The notes: generated by a model from the sequence alone, not told the origin. A stretch of 64,000 nucleotides of DNA from Neobacillus cucumis (GCF_002860255.1 NZ_PGVE01000065.1:1-64000); one strand, 5' to 3'. Numbered from the stretch's first letter, positions 34,880 to 44,469 are shown. Numbers and translations: made by a program.

Positions 34880-35156
34880 ATGATTACCCCTTTTCAATAA
34901 TATTAGAAACTTCCCATGAATTTTACCATGGTTATTAGAAGATGTAAGTGATAATTGTTACCTGGTCATAATTGTAAGTATTAAGTTCTTTTACCATTTA
35001 ATTTTAAAAAATAATCGATTTTATCCTTCATTTACGTTATATTTAGCAAATGGATAGAAAACGGAAATAGGATGTACTGAACACTGAATAGGAATGTATA
35101 TCAAAACCAAACTAAGGGTTATGGGGTTATGGAAAAAAGATTGGATGGTGTCTTAC

Positions 35157-36407
35157 ATGGTAAAACTCTTTACGGATATTGATTTAGACGGCTTAGGATG
35201 CGGGCTGATTGCCAAAATCGCCTTTGGTGAACAGGCAAATGTTTATTATTGTTCTTATCGCAATTTAAATCAACGCGTGGAAATGGCGATTAATCATCCC
35301 GGTAATAAACAGGAGGAAATTTTTATTACTGATTTAGCGGTGAACGAGTCAGTTGAGAAAATGCTCGAAGAACGTTATCAACAAGGAAAACCAGTTCAAA
35401 TGATCGATCATCATGTGACTGCACTTCACTTTAATGAATACAAATGGGGAAGGGTTCTTCCTGAGTATGATAGTGGTAAAAAAACATGTGCAACTTCTTT
35501 ATTTTATGATTATTTGATTGAACACAAAAAGATTGAAAGAAATTCTGCTCTTGAGGAATTCATTGATCTAGTCAGGCAGTATGATACCTGGGAGTGGGAT
35601 GAAAATAACAATGTAACGGCAAAGCGGTTAAATGATTTATTTTACATACTAAATAGAGAAAAATTTGAGGAAGAAATGCTGAAACGGCTAAAGGAAAATA
35701 AGGAATCCTTTACATTAACTGAAACGGAAAATATGATCCTTGATATCGAGGAACAAAAGATAAATCGTTATATCCAATCCAAAAGCAGACAGACGATTCA
35801 GACGTTCGTAAATGATTATTGTATTGGGATTGTCCATGCCGAACAGTATTTATCAGAACTTGGGAATGCTTTAAATAATATTTATACCCATTTAGATATG
35901 ATTGTCCTTTTAAATATAAGTGGTAAGAAAATGGGATTTCGAACCATTCATGATGAAGTAAATGTGGCTCAATTTGCACAAAACTATGGAGGAGGGGGAC
36001 ATCCAAAAGCATCTGGAGCTGATTTGTCTAAGGAAGCTTTTCAAACATTTGTTGTAGAGGTCTTTGGCATAAATCCACTGAAACCTGATACGGACCGGAA
36101 CGAATTTAACGTAAAGGAATCCCTACTAGGGACAAGTTATCAAAATCATAACGGGGAAATTTCATATATCGTTCCAACTGGAGATGGACCTTATTACATT
36201 GTTCATAAAGGGGAAAGAGAAGCTCCGTTGTATTCCAGTTTCCCAGAAGCCGAGCGAGCCTTGAAAAGAAATCATGCTTCATGGCTCCGATATGATCAAG
36301 AATATTTAAAGCAACTGTCCGTATTTCTCAAAATATCAATTGATGAACTGAAGGATAATTATAATGAAATCATTAGTAACCATTTTGTTGATATTATGAA
36401 TGTGTAA
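35157..36407 (+). CDS. nrnB: DHH-family oligoribonuclease NrnB
   Basis: 416 residues from ATG 35157, chosen because the DHH domain begins at once (KLFTDIDLDGLGCG). In-frame ATG codons up to 63 bases upstream have poor sites. DHH metal motifs: DIDLDG, ITDLAV, and MIDHH; the DHHA1 substrate motif GGGGHPKASGA is near residue 280. Sequence and length fit B. subtilis YngD/NrnB, a 3'-5' exonuclease for oligoribonucleotides and related short substrates such as pGpG. Monocistronic, with a strong terminator overlapping the stop codon. Confidence 0.9.
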   Translation: MVKLFTDIDLDGLGCGLIAKIAFGEQANVYYCSYRNLNQRVEMAINHPGNKQEEIFITDLAVNESVEKMLEERYQQGKPVQMIDHHVTALHFNEYKWGRVLPEYDSGKKTCATSLFYDYLIEHKKIERNSALEEFIDLVRQYDTWEWDENNNVTAKRLNDLFYILNREKFEEEMLKRLKENKESFTLTETENMILDIEEQKINRYIQSKSRQTIQTFVNDYCIGIVHAEQYLSELGNALNNIYTHLDMIVLLNISGKKMGFRTIHDEVNVAQFAQNYGGGGHPKASGADLSKEAFQTFVVEVFGINPLKPDTDRNEFNVKESLLGTSYQNHNGEISYIVPTGDGPYYIVHKGEREAPLYSSFPEAERALKRNHASWLRYDQEYLKQLSVFLKISIDELKDNYNEIISNHFVDIMNV

Positions 36408-36435
36408 GAGCTTAGGACTACCTAAGCTCTTTTTT
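36406..36435 (+). terminator. Intrinsic terminator of nrnB
   Basis: AAGAGCTTAGG (36406-36416) pairs with CCTAAGCTCTT (36421-36431), followed by T residues. The first bases overlap the TAA stop. Confidence 0.9.
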
Positions 36436-36691
36436 AGTGGTTAAGCTTTTCTTAAGGATGAACTGGTAAATTATTCGTAGGTAGATAGTATAGTTATTTT
36501 AGAATTGTAATTCCTGTGCAACAGTTGGTAAAATCAATTACATATTCCTGTAATAATTTTATGATATTCTTGGTATAAGGATATTTGTCTCTACTTTTCA
36601 AGATTGCATAAAATGTATTTGTATTCAAATTACGATTATACAAAATAACATATTGAAATACCTTTTTGAAAAAATCAACTGAGGTGATTAG

Positions 36692-37687
36692 ATGGCTGTA
36701 ACTTCAAAAAGGAGTAAATTTTTCGATAATGCCAAATTTATTCTGATTTTTCTTGTCGTCTTCGGGCATATCATTAGTCCCCTTAAGGAGCAGGATGGTA
36801 TACTTTTTACTTTATATTCGGTAATATTCTTGTTCCATATGCCGGCTTTTATCTTAATCTCAGGATACTTTGCAAAAGGATATAAAAAGAAAGGCTACTT
36901 TATAAAGTCAGTAAAGAAGATCTTAATCCCTTATTTTATCTTCCAGATAATCTATTCCGTATATTATTTCTTAATTGGCAAGGAAGAGAAGTTGGCTTTT
37001 GATTTCTTACACCCTCATTGGACTTTATGGTTTTTATTAAGTTTATTCTTTTGGAATATATTGTTATATGCTTTTGCAAAGTTAAAGTGGCTAGGTTTTG
37101 CTATTGCGATTATTTTAGGAATTGCCATTGGTTATGTAGATAATGCCGGTAGTTTTTTAAGTCTTTCTAGAACCTTTGTATTCTTCCCTTACTTTTTATT
37201 AGGCTTCTTATTAAATGCCAATCAGTTAAAACGGGTAGTCCGTGCTAAGTATGCACTTCCAATTGGGATATTTATCATTCTTGCAACCATGTTATTCTTT
37301 GGATTAGGTTTCCCAAAAGATGCCGTCCCGTGGCTGCTAGGGGACACATCTTATGAAAATATGGGGGGGATGGTATGGTCGGATGGCCTTGTACGGATGC
37401 TGCAATATGTATTGACATTATTGGTTGTATTCGGATTTTTAGCATTAATTCCATCCACACAATATAAGTTGACCAAAATTGGTGAAAGAACCTTATATGT
37501 ATACTTATTCCATGGTTTTATTGTCAAATCAATCCAAGCAATGGTACCTGATGAGAGTTTAGAGTTCTTATCAGGAAATTACTTTTTGCTATTATTCTTG
37601 TCGTTCTTCATCTGCCAAATTCTTGGCAGCTACTTTATAAAAAAGTATACACGCCCACTGGTTGAGTTGAAAGTGAAAACTGGATAA
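36692..37687 (+). CDS. Acyltransferase 3 family membrane protein
   Basis: 331 residues, about ten membrane segments. The family's N-terminal motif is present (FFDNAKFILIFLVVFGHII, with the catalytic His), followed by FLFHMPAFILISGYFAKG. Such proteins O-acetylate extracellular polysaccharides or peptidoglycan, and the C-terminal YVYLFHGFIVKS motif also fits OafA/WecH relatives. The acceptor is unknown. GAGGTGATTAG precedes the ATG. It sits alone, convergent with racA. Confidence 0.85.
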   Translation: MAVTSKRSKFFDNAKFILIFLVVFGHIISPLKEQDGILFTLYSVIFLFHMPAFILISGYFAKGYKKKGYFIKSVKKILIPYFIFQIIYSVYYFLIGKEEKLAFDFLHPHWTLWFLLSLFFWNILLYAFAKLKWLGFAIAIILGIAIGYVDNAGSFLSLSRTFVFFPYFLLGFLLNANQLKRVVRAKYALPIGIFIILATMLFFGLGFPKDAVPWLLGDTSYENMGGMVWSDGLVRMLQYVLTLLVVFGFLALIPSTQYKLTKIGERTLYVYLFHGFIVKSIQAMVPDESLEFLSGNYFLLLFLSFFICQILGSYFIKKYTRPLVELKVKTG

Positions 37688-37692
37688 ATACA

Positions 37693-37724
37693 AAAAAGTC
37701 GAACGGTCCTACGTTCGACTTTTT
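37693..37724. terminator. Bidirectional terminator between the acyltransferase gene and racA
   Basis: A perfect 13-bp stem, AAAAAGTCGAACG (37693-37705) with CGTTCGACTTTTT (37712-37724), and a six-base loop; A/T runs serve both strands. Confidence 0.92.
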
Positions 37725-37727
37725 ACA

Positions 37728-38252
37728 TTATAAGAAGCTTAAAAGACTGCTCATAAAATTCTTCTTTTTCCGCTTAACCTTTTTATGGTCAAAGACCATT
37801 GGCTCTTCATTTTTTAATGGTAAGTTCTCTTTATCAAGCTGGCTTTGAAGTAGTTCAACCTTTTGCGATAAGATCTTAACTTGCTCCTGTAATTCCTCTA
37901 TTTCCCGGCGATGCTGCAAAAGTTGATAGGAAGCAACAGAATCTGCTTTTGCATGTAAACTTAGCTCCAATTCCTGCACTTTTGAATATAATTTCTCCAT
38001 TGCCTTATCATTTTCAACAGATTTTACTGTACCTTTACGAACGCTTTTTTTCTCACCTACAGGGCTAATTTCATGAAGAAGTGTTCCGGCTTGAAGTTTC
38101 TCGTGAATCTCTCTTAATAGATGTATATCTTCACTGCTAAAATGATAATGTCCTCGTTCATTTTTTTCCATTGGCAGCTCCAGCTGCTTTACCCATCGCT
38201 GTATGGTACTCGCAGATACCCCTAACAATTTCGCTACTTCACTAGTATTCAT
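37728..38252 (-). CDS. racA: Chromosome-anchoring protein RacA
   Basis: 174 residues. A MerR-type helix-turn-helix at the N-terminus (MNTSEVAKLLGVSASTIQRW, then LPMEKNERGHYHFS) is followed by a linker and a coiled coil (about 85-145, REIEELQEQVKILSQKVELL), then a basic, hydrophobic tail (KRKKKNFMSSLLSFL). B. subtilis RacA has the same plan: it binds near the origin and attaches it to DivIVA at the cell pole during sporulation. It supports a spore-forming host. A second MerR/coiled-coil gene is immediately upstream on the same strand. Confidence 0.88.
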   Translation of the reverse strand: MNTSEVAKLLGVSASTIQRWVKQLELPMEKNERGHYHFSSEDIHLLREIHEKLQAGTLLHEISPVGEKKSVRKGTVKSVENDKAMEKLYSKVQELELSLHAKADSVASYQLLQHRREIEELQEQVKILSQKVELLQSQLDKENLPLKNEEPMVFDHKKVKRKKKNFMSSLLSFL

Positions 38253-38349
38253 GCTGAATCCCCCCCTAATGATAGAATAAGCTGAAAAATCTAGAGTGAC
38301 AAAAGATAAAAATGTTCAGATAAACGAATGGAACACTATAAAAAATAGG

Positions 38350-39321
38350 TTAAGTCCAGAATTTCCACCATTTTTTTTCTTTTGCTGCTGCTACATCACG
38401 AAAATTGGTTAACATTTGTTGAAAGGCTAACTCTCTCTGGCTTACTTCTTGACGGTACAGATTCCTTTCTTCCATTAGAAATTCACGGTCTTTAGTAATA
38501 GCTTCACTTAAACTTGAGATTTCGTTGTTTGTTACATCTACATAATGGGAAAGTTCTTCAGAAGTCTCCGATAACTGTTTTGAGAGCGAGAAGATCTCTT
38601 CAGAGGTTTCTAAAGAAGCGTGTGTTACTTTATTCGCAAGTTGCTTCAGTGTATCAGCCGTTTCCTCTGAGGCCTTTTCAACAGATTCAGATAATTCTTG
38701 AATCTCTGCCTTTGTATTTTCAGTGGATTTATAAATGGAATCCGATATGGATTTAACGGTTACAAAGGTACCTTTTGAGATTTCTTTTCGAACTTCCTCT
38801 AATACCTCTTTCCGTACGACACTGCGAATTTCATCTTTAACCTCGCTTAGGAATGTGTTTTTATAAGTTTCCATTGCTTCGAAAAACAGCTCGGTATTTT
38901 TCATTGTACTCTCCTCGATCGGCACGGGAGTAATGGCCTCTTCTGGAACAATTTCCAACGAAAATTCAGATTCGGTAAATAGGGCCTCTTTATAATAATT
39001 GTCTAAAGAGGGTTCCAGTTCAATAGGATCCGCGTCACCGTTAGATATTTCTGAAGTAACCAATAGCTCGTCTGAAAAATCACCCTTCTCAGGCTCCTCC
39101 ATTTTTTGCATCTCGTGGCGAATGGCCTCTTTACTTACCTTTTTGTCAGCCATCTGTTTTATTTCTAACAATAATTCAATCTCTAAATCTGTATATATTC
39201 TGGCTCCTTGTTTGGTCCGAGGGATATCTAGTAAATCCTCAAAATCTTGTTCCCATTTTCTTAGTGTACCAGGTGAAACATTTATTTTTTTAGAAACTTC
39301 TTTTAAGGTATAGGTCTTCAT
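38350..39321 (-). CDS. MerR-type HTH protein with long coiled coil and aromatic C-terminal tail
   Basis: 323 residues from ATG 39321, with AGAGAGGA nine bases upstream; an ATG at 39330 abuts the site. A MerR-like HTH (KTYTLKEVSKKINVSPGTLR, then KWEQDFEDLL and GARIYTDLEI) occupies about 1-65. An acidic linker follows, then coiled coil (about 145-310) and a tail EKKWWKFWT. The tail resembles membrane-associating or DUF3967-type proteins. The plan parallels RacA next door but the protein is nearly twice as long. It may bind DNA and the membrane or another polar factor; that is inference. Confidence 0.7.
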   Translation of the reverse strand: MKTYTLKEVSKKINVSPGTLRKWEQDFEDLLDIPRTKQGARIYTDLEIELLLEIKQMADKKVSKEAIRHEMQKMEEPEKGDFSDELLVTSEISNGDADPIELEPSLDNYYKEALFTESEFSLEIVPEEAITPVPIEESTMKNTELFFEAMETYKNTFLSEVKDEIRSVVRKEVLEEVRKEISKGTFVTVKSISDSIYKSTENTKAEIQELSESVEKASEETADTLKQLANKVTHASLETSEEIFSLSKQLSETSEELSHYVDVTNNEISSLSEAITKDREFLMEERNLYRQEVSQRELAFQQMLTNFRDVAAAKEKKWWKFWT

Positions 39322-39491
39322 TAAATCCATTCCTCTCTCTATTTATATAGGAAATTTTTTGCTCATTTACTAGATATTCACCATGGGGTATACACTTTTC
39401 CTGCTGCTTGACAAAAGCTATCAAAACAAGACCGAAACCGCGAAATACTAACATTTTTTTGCAAAAAGAGCGTTAAGATAAATGAATAACT

Positions 39492-39532
39492 AAAAAGTGC
39501 AGATATTCCCTAGCGAAATACCTGCACTTTTT
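39492..39532. terminator. Terminator hairpin downstream of the HAD phosphatase gene
   Basis: AAAAAGTGCAG (39492-39502) pairs with CTGCACTTTTT (39522-39532), with an inner TATT/AATA helix. On the minus strand it follows the HAD gene stop by six bases and has a T-run. Confidence 0.85.
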
Positions 39533-39538
39533 ATTTCT

Positions 39539-40327
39539 TTATTCAACTAAACCGAGCATTTTTAAACCATTAAATATGCCTGAGTTTGTCACCTCAGTTG
39601 TTCTATGCTTGGCATATTGGAAAATATCAGGATGCCCATTCCCCATGGCAAAACTCTCCCCAACCGCGTGGAGCATTTCCTTATCATTCATCCCGTCACC
39701 AAAGGCAATCGAACTTTCTTTGGGAATATCAAGATATTTTAAGAGCATCTGAATTCCATAGCCCTTATTAATTTTATCTCTAATTACATCATAGCAATGC
39801 TTTAGACCTTCAACATTTACTTGGGATAAATGAATGCCTGCCTCACTTTCATATAGAGACGTATCCTCTGGTTTTAGGTTAATCATGGTAATCCCTAATA
39901 CATCACGATCAAACTCTGAGGAATAAACTTCATTTTTATGGAAATGGAACACATCGATAAAATGATGGATAAAAGGGGCATCAAGGTTTGTAAAAATATT
40001 TTCTTTATTGGTATAAAGTACGGCATCATGGTTATGCTCATGAGCAATCTCGAGGTAATGGTTAACTAGAGATTTCTCTAACGGTTCCTGAAAGATATCT
40101 GCGCCTTTATAGACAGCGTAGGCACCATTATAGCCAATAAAAGAATGGATGTTCAATTGGGCTGCTAAATCATTGATTTCGTGAAGCGGTCTTCCTGTTG
40201 CTAAAAACACTTCTATTCCCTGGTCCTGAACCTGGGCAACAGCTTTTTTTGTTGACTCTTCAATTCTGTTATCTGGTGTTACTAGAGTACCATCAATATC
40301 TAAAAATAAAACTTTATACTGTGTCAT
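39539..40327 (-). CDS. HAD-superfamily phosphatase, Cof type
   Basis: 262 residues from ATG 40327, seven bases after AAGGAG; the longer frame starts upstream of that site. HAD motifs are complete: LFLDIDGTL (motif I), LATGRP (motif II), and FGDGMNDKEML (motif IV), with a C2B cap between. Cof-type enzymes dephosphorylate sugar phosphates or nucleotides such as FMN or pyridoxal phosphate; the substrate cannot be told. Monocistronic. Confidence 0.9.
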   Translation of the reverse strand: MTQYKVLFLDIDGTLVTPDNRIEESTKKAVAQVQDQGIEVFLATGRPLHEINDLAAQLNIHSFIGYNGAYAVYKGADIFQEPLEKSLVNHYLEIAHEHNHDAVLYTNKENIFTNLDAPFIHHFIDVFHFHKNEVYSSEFDRDVLGITMINLKPEDTSLYESEAGIHLSQVNVEGLKHCYDVIRDKINKGYGIQMLLKYLDIPKESSIAFGDGMNDKEMLHAVGESFAMGNGHPDIFQYAKHRTTEVTNSGIFNGLKMLGLVE

Positions 40328-40470
40328 CCTGCTGCTCCTTTTTTTCATAGTTAGGAATAGTTTACCACTTTTCGTATTGGGATATCATCCTTAATTTACC
40401 GAATGATTGATTATGCATTAGGAAATAGTAATTGGGAATGTTCTAATCAAAATTAGGTGAGGAATTTTAA

Positions 40471-41211
40471 ATGAAAAAACTTTTTATCTTATTGCTAGGT
40501 ATATTCGTATTGCTTCTCCCAAATAGTGTAAGTGCAGCCCAAAGGGTACCAATCCTCATATATCATTCGATTGCGGAGTTTTCGGGTACTGGTTCAAAGG
40601 AGCTTTATGTCACCCCGGAAAACTTTGAAAAACAAATAGTGTATTTAAAAGATCACGGTTTTACTCTTTTAACATTTGAACAATGGCAGGAAGTAAAGAA
40701 TGTTAAAAAGCCGATTTTTTTAACTTTTGATGATGGCTATAAGAATAATTTAAATGTGTTATCCATTTTTCAAAAGCTGAAAACAAGGGATTTTAAACCA
40801 AAGGGAACGATTTTTGTCATTTCTGACTTTATTGGACGGCAAAATCGCCTGTCAAGAGCTGAAATGAAACAGATGAACGACTCAGGCCTAATTTCGATTC
40901 AGTCTCATACGTCTACCCATCCTGATTTAACTAAAACAAATGACCTAACTTACGAATTAAAGAATTCTCAAGAAAAAATTCAAGGAATTACCGGAAAAAA
41001 GGTAATTGCCCTTGCTTATCCATTTGGTAACACAAATAATCGAGTCATTACTGAAACGAAAAAGTATTATTGGTTTGGACTGACGACAACTCCTGAACCT
41101 TATAATCCAACCAGGATAAAAGATGAACTATATTTGCTCCCTCGGATATACGTTAAATATTCAACTGGCATTAAAGAGTTTGCCAATATAGTAGAAGTGA
41201 ATAAACCATAA
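40471..41211 (+). CDS. Secreted polysaccharide deacetylase (YxkH-like)
   Basis: 246 residues. Signal peptide of about 22 residues ending VSA. The NodB homology domain shows motif 1 LTFDDGY (about 86-92), motif 2 SHTSTHPDL, and a later AYPFGNTN. The preceding VPILIYHSI is typical of Gram-positive family 4 carbohydrate esterases such as B. subtilis YxkH. It would remove N-acetyl groups from peptidoglycan or another surface glycan. GTGAGGA precedes the ATG. Confidence 0.88.
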   Translation: MKKLFILLLGIFVLLLPNSVSAAQRVPILIYHSIAEFSGTGSKELYVTPENFEKQIVYLKDHGFTLLTFEQWQEVKNVKKPIFLTFDDGYKNNLNVLSIFQKLKTRDFKPKGTIFVISDFIGRQNRLSRAEMKQMNDSGLISIQSHTSTHPDLTKTNDLTYELKNSQEKIQGITGKKVIALAYPFGNTNNRVITETKKYYWFGLTTTPEPYNPTRIKDELYLLPRIYVKYSTGIKEFANIVEVNKP

Positions 41212-41214
41212 CAA

Positions 41215-41243
41215 GGTTGCCTTTTTTAAGGCAGCCGTTTTTT
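41215..41243 (+). terminator. Intrinsic terminator after the deacetylase gene
   Basis: GGTTGCCTT (41215-41223) pairs with AAGGCAGCC (41228-41236), loop TTTT, followed by six T residues. Confidence 0.88.
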
Positions 41244-41304
41244 ATGAAAAACAAATTTCTAATTTGGGCAGGTAGGAATATCCTCTTATAGAGGGGGGAT
41301 TGTG

Positions 41305-42129
41305 ATGCCGGGTACTATTAGTTTGTGGGAAGAGCATTTGTTCTGGCTCGAAATTTTACAGGATCATGCGATATTTGTCCGAGACCATTTATCAGTCACA
41401 GAAAGAAATGAAATATCCATTTCAGAAGGATTTAATCAATCCTTTCAAAGATTACTTAACAGTCTGAAAGAATTGAATCCTACCTGGGATTACGCATCAA
41501 CCGAAATGGTTGCCTTTGCCAAAAAAGCTTATTCCACAGCCTATGAATATTTCCGCTTTGAAGGCCATTTACAGAATTTAAGAATTAAAAACGAAATAAA
41601 CCTAAACCTGTCACCAACTTATTTAAATGGCACATTAAATGAAAATCAAGAATATTTAAGAATTTTATCTTACCTCAGCAATGGACAGCAGCCGATTCCA
41701 CTCCGGCTGGACCAACTGTTAGATTTATGGCTTGAAGATCAATTGGGTCATATTATTCTACTAAAGAATTTGGTCGATCCTATTGAATTGACTGTCGATA
41801 GGCAAACCGACCTTTATGCACAGAGGTTTCAGATGTTTATTTTACAAAATCATCATATTAAAGGTTTCTTGCGCTTTACAGAGCAGGGGTTCCCTCGGCA
41901 AAAAGAACTGGCGTTAGAAGTGGGAAGAACCGTTATTGAAATGAATTTATACATTCGTTCCATTCTTGAAAAATATAATGGGGATAGGGTATTAAATAAG
42001 ACGACACTTAGATTTATTGAACACCATTTTCCTGAGACTTGTTATTTTGTTAAAAAATTAGCTGAATTTGCTCCAGAACTTCAGGCGGAAAGTGTTCATT
42101 GCTCTTTACGTAAACCTTCATTTGGCTAA
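41305..42129 (+). CDS. DUF2935 family protein (hemerythrin-like helical repeats)
   Basis: 274 residues from ATG 41305, after GAGGGGGG. All-helical, with two related halves of about 130 residues; the first opens ISLWEEHLFWLEILQDHAIF and the second has LWLEDQLGHIILLKNLVDP. The conserved Glu/His residues in these helices fit a di-metal four-helix bundle, as expected for DUF2935. There is no signal peptide. The biochemical role is unknown. It is monocistronic. Confidence 0.8.
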   Translation: MPGTISLWEEHLFWLEILQDHAIFVRDHLSVTERNEISISEGFNQSFQRLLNSLKELNPTWDYASTEMVAFAKKAYSTAYEYFRFEGHLQNLRIKNEINLNLSPTYLNGTLNENQEYLRILSYLSNGQQPIPLRLDQLLDLWLEDQLGHIILLKNLVDPIELTVDRQTDLYAQRFQMFILQNHHIKGFLRFTEQGFPRQKELALEVGRTVIEMNLYIRSILEKYNGDRVLNKTTLRFIEHHFPETCYFVKKLAEFAPELQAESVHCSLRKPSFG

Positions 42130-42137
42130 CTAAAAAA

Positions 42138-42174
42138 ACTGTGCAAGCTGTTAGAGACACTTTGCACAGTATTT
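42138..42174 (+). terminator. Probable intrinsic terminator
   Basis: ACTGTGCAA (42138-42146) pairs with TTGCACAGT (42162-42170) with a 15-base loop and is followed by ATTTC, a weak T-tract. Confidence 0.65.
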
Positions 42175-42381
42175 CTCCATTATATTACTTGATTAAATCC
42201 TAAAAGAGGTACAGGATAGAACTAATTAATAATCAACGAGTCAAAAAATAGAGTTTTGATAATGTGTACTCGCGACGAATATTATGAATGAAAAGACATT
42301 GTAAACTAAGGGAAACTTGTATGTAATCAAACATCGCTATAATAGGGGAAAATAGTCGAATCTATTAGGGCGGGTGTCTAT

Positions 42382-42729
42382 ATGGAAGAAACGATGACGA
42401 AATCGTATTTACAAAAGTCTCTTGATGAGTGGAAGGATGATATCTCCTTAGTTTTGTCTGAAATTGCAAAAGAATATGATGAGGTGGCACAGGAATTAAA
42501 GGTGTATTCCTATAAGTATGGTATTACGAAACAGGTCATCCAATCTACGGTCAATGAGGAGATAATCGAAAAAATCCGTGATATGTATCATAAACCTTTT
42601 GAAGAAAGCTATAACCAGCTTAAAGAGTACATAAAAGATTTAGAAGAAAAAAGAAGAGTGTTTCAAATGTTTATTCAAAAAATTGAAGAGGTAACCAAAA
42701 AGGAATCTGCTAAGATTACAACTTACTAA
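42382..42729 (+). CDS. Small coiled-coil protein, function unknown
   Basis: 115 residues, mainly helical and charged, with probable coiled coils at about 10-45 and 75-110 (YNQLKEYIKDLEEKRRVFQM). No membrane segment, signal peptide or catalytic motif. The upstream GGGCGGGTG may be its ribosome binding site. I do not recognise the family. A terminator follows at 42768, so it is a separate unit from the aminotransferase-like gene downstream. Confidence 0.65.
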   Translation: MEETMTKSYLQKSLDEWKDDISLVLSEIAKEYDEVAQELKVYSYKYGITKQVIQSTVNEEIIEKIRDMYHKPFEESYNQLKEYIKDLEEKRRVFQMFIQKIEEVTKKESAKITTY

Positions 42730-42767
42730 AAGCACAATTAATCAACACCTGAAATAAATAATTTTTG

Positions 42768-42800
42768 AAGGGCAGTCAACAGTGGCTGCCTTTCTCTTTG
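42768..42800 (+). terminator. Intrinsic terminator
   Basis: An 11-bp stem between 42768 and 42793 (core GGCAGTCA with TGGCTGCC, G-U pairs included) is followed by TTTCTCTTT. Confidence 0.75.
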
Positions 42801-42877
42801 TCTGAAATAAAAATAAACGGTGTCAACGGCCCTTGCATATATTGTATAGAGAAATAATAGTGTGAGGTGTGGAACAA

Positions 42878-44380
42878 ATGATCACAGCAAACATTGGGAG
42901 TAATACGTTTCGTATTCCGGAAACCCTTGAAGAATATTTTCAACCATTCCGCTCACATGTGATTGGGTTGAACCAAGAATTTGATTCCCCCTATGGTAAA
43001 AAGAAAATAATTTATGCCGATTGGACAGCCAGCGGTCGTTTATATCAACCTATTGAACAAAAAATTTCTGAAGTTTTTGGACCTTTTATGGCCAATACTC
43101 ATACAGAATCGAATATCACCAGTTTAATGATGACAGGCTTATACAAGCAGTCAAAAAAAATTATCAAGGAACATGTCAATGCAGATAAACATGATGTGGT
43201 AATCCTTGATGGTTTTGGGATGACTTCGGTCGTAAATAAACTCCAGAGAATCTTAGGGCTTAGAGTACCTGAAATGTGGAGAAGCCATTTAAAACTTTCA
43301 GAAAAGGAAAGACCCGTCATTTTCATAACTCATATGGAACACCATTCTAACCAAACTTCCTGGCTTGAAACACTAGGAGAAGTCGTATTGGTAAACCCGG
43401 ATAGGGAAGGAAGGGTGGACATAAACCATTTAGAACAATTGCTTCATGTTTATAAGGAACGTCGCTTAAAAATTGGTTCTTTTTCAGCATGTTCAAATGT
43501 AACAGGAATCCAATCCCCATACCATAAGCTTGCCAAGCTTATGCATCAACATGGCGGACTTTGTTTTGTTGATTTTGCGGCATCTGCACCGTATGTCCCG
43601 ATTAATATGCATCCAGAAGACCCCCTTGAGAAACTTGATGCGATATTTTTCTCGCCCCATAAATTCTTAGGAGGCCCCGGAACAAGTGGGGTATTGGTTT
43701 TTGATTCTAGGATTTACACAAATATGGTTCCGGATCATCCTGGCGGCGGAACCGTGTTATGGACCAATCCGTGGGGGGAACACAAATATTTAGATGACAT
43801 AGAGATGCGGGAAGACGGGGGAACGCCGGGGATATTACAGTCTATTCGGACAGCTCTTTGTCTGAATTTGAAAAGTAAGATGGGGATAGATAATATTTTA
43901 AAAAGAGAAAAAGAGCAGCTTAGACTTTTATTTTCCGAATTGGATCATCTCCCAGAGGTGAAAATTTTAGCTGGGAATATCAAAGATAGAATGGGGATTG
44001 TCTCGTTTTATATTGAAAAAATTCATTATAATTTAATCGTTCGTCTCCTAAATGACCGATATGGAATCCAGGTAAGAGGGGGATGTTCATGTGCCGGAAC
44101 ATATGGCCATTATCTATTAAATATCGATAAAACCACTTCCCATTATATTACGGACGAAATTACTCATGGAAATATGTCTTCTAAACCGGGGTGGGTTCGT
44201 TTCTCGGTCCATCCAATTATGACAAACGAAGAAATCTTAATTTTCACTCACGCTCTAAGGGAGATAATAGAGAACATAGATGAATGGAAAAAGGATTATG
44301 TTTATGACTCCGCAAGTAATGATTATTTTTATATTCATCACCTTCGTGAAGATATGTCCCCATTCTTTCGATTTAAATGA
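42878..44380 (+). CDS. Class V aminotransferase-fold PLP enzyme, cysteine desulfurase-like
   Basis: 500 residues from ATG 42878, eight bases after GAGGTG. The PLP lysine is in FFSPHKFLGGPGTSG, the pyridoxal Asp in LCFVDFAASAPY, and a cysteine-containing loop RGGCSCAGTYGHYL occupies the place of the SufS/CsdA active-site Cys. The chain is about 100 residues longer than typical SufS. It is probably a cysteine desulfurase or selenocysteine-lyase relative; a link to selenium supply for the formate dehydrogenase is possible but speculative. It is not clustered with suf or isc genes. Confidence 0.82.
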   Translation: MITANIGSNTFRIPETLEEYFQPFRSHVIGLNQEFDSPYGKKKIIYADWTASGRLYQPIEQKISEVFGPFMANTHTESNITSLMMTGLYKQSKKIIKEHVNADKHDVVILDGFGMTSVVNKLQRILGLRVPEMWRSHLKLSEKERPVIFITHMEHHSNQTSWLETLGEVVLVNPDREGRVDINHLEQLLHVYKERRLKIGSFSACSNVTGIQSPYHKLAKLMHQHGGLCFVDFAASAPYVPINMHPEDPLEKLDAIFFSPHKFLGGPGTSGVLVFDSRIYTNMVPDHPGGGTVLWTNPWGEHKYLDDIEMREDGGTPGILQSIRTALCLNLKSKMGIDNILKREKEQLRLLFSELDHLPEVKILAGNIKDRMGIVSFYIEKIHYNLIVRLLNDRYGIQVRGGCSCAGTYGHYLLNIDKTTSHYITDEITHGNMSSKPGWVRFSVHPIMTNEEILIFTHALREIIENIDEWKKDYVYDSASNDYFYIHHLREDMSPFFRFK

Positions 44381-44466
44381 TTCTTCAAATTACTCTTGAA
44401 AATTTGTTAGAAAACAACGACTATACGGAAGAAGCTGTAAATATGCTTATAAAAAGCAAATATTGA
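44377..44466 (+). CDS. Possible 29-residue coupled small ORF
   Basis: The ATG overlaps the stop of the preceding gene (ATGA), suggesting translational coupling, and the frame runs 29 codons to just before the terminator hairpin at 44470. The peptide is acidic and helical (LENLLENNDYTEEAVNMLIK). It has no independent ribosome binding site and I know no homologue, so it may be chance. Confidence 0.3.
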   Translation: MILQITLENLLENNDYTEEAVNMLIKSKY

Positions 44467-44469
44467 ATG

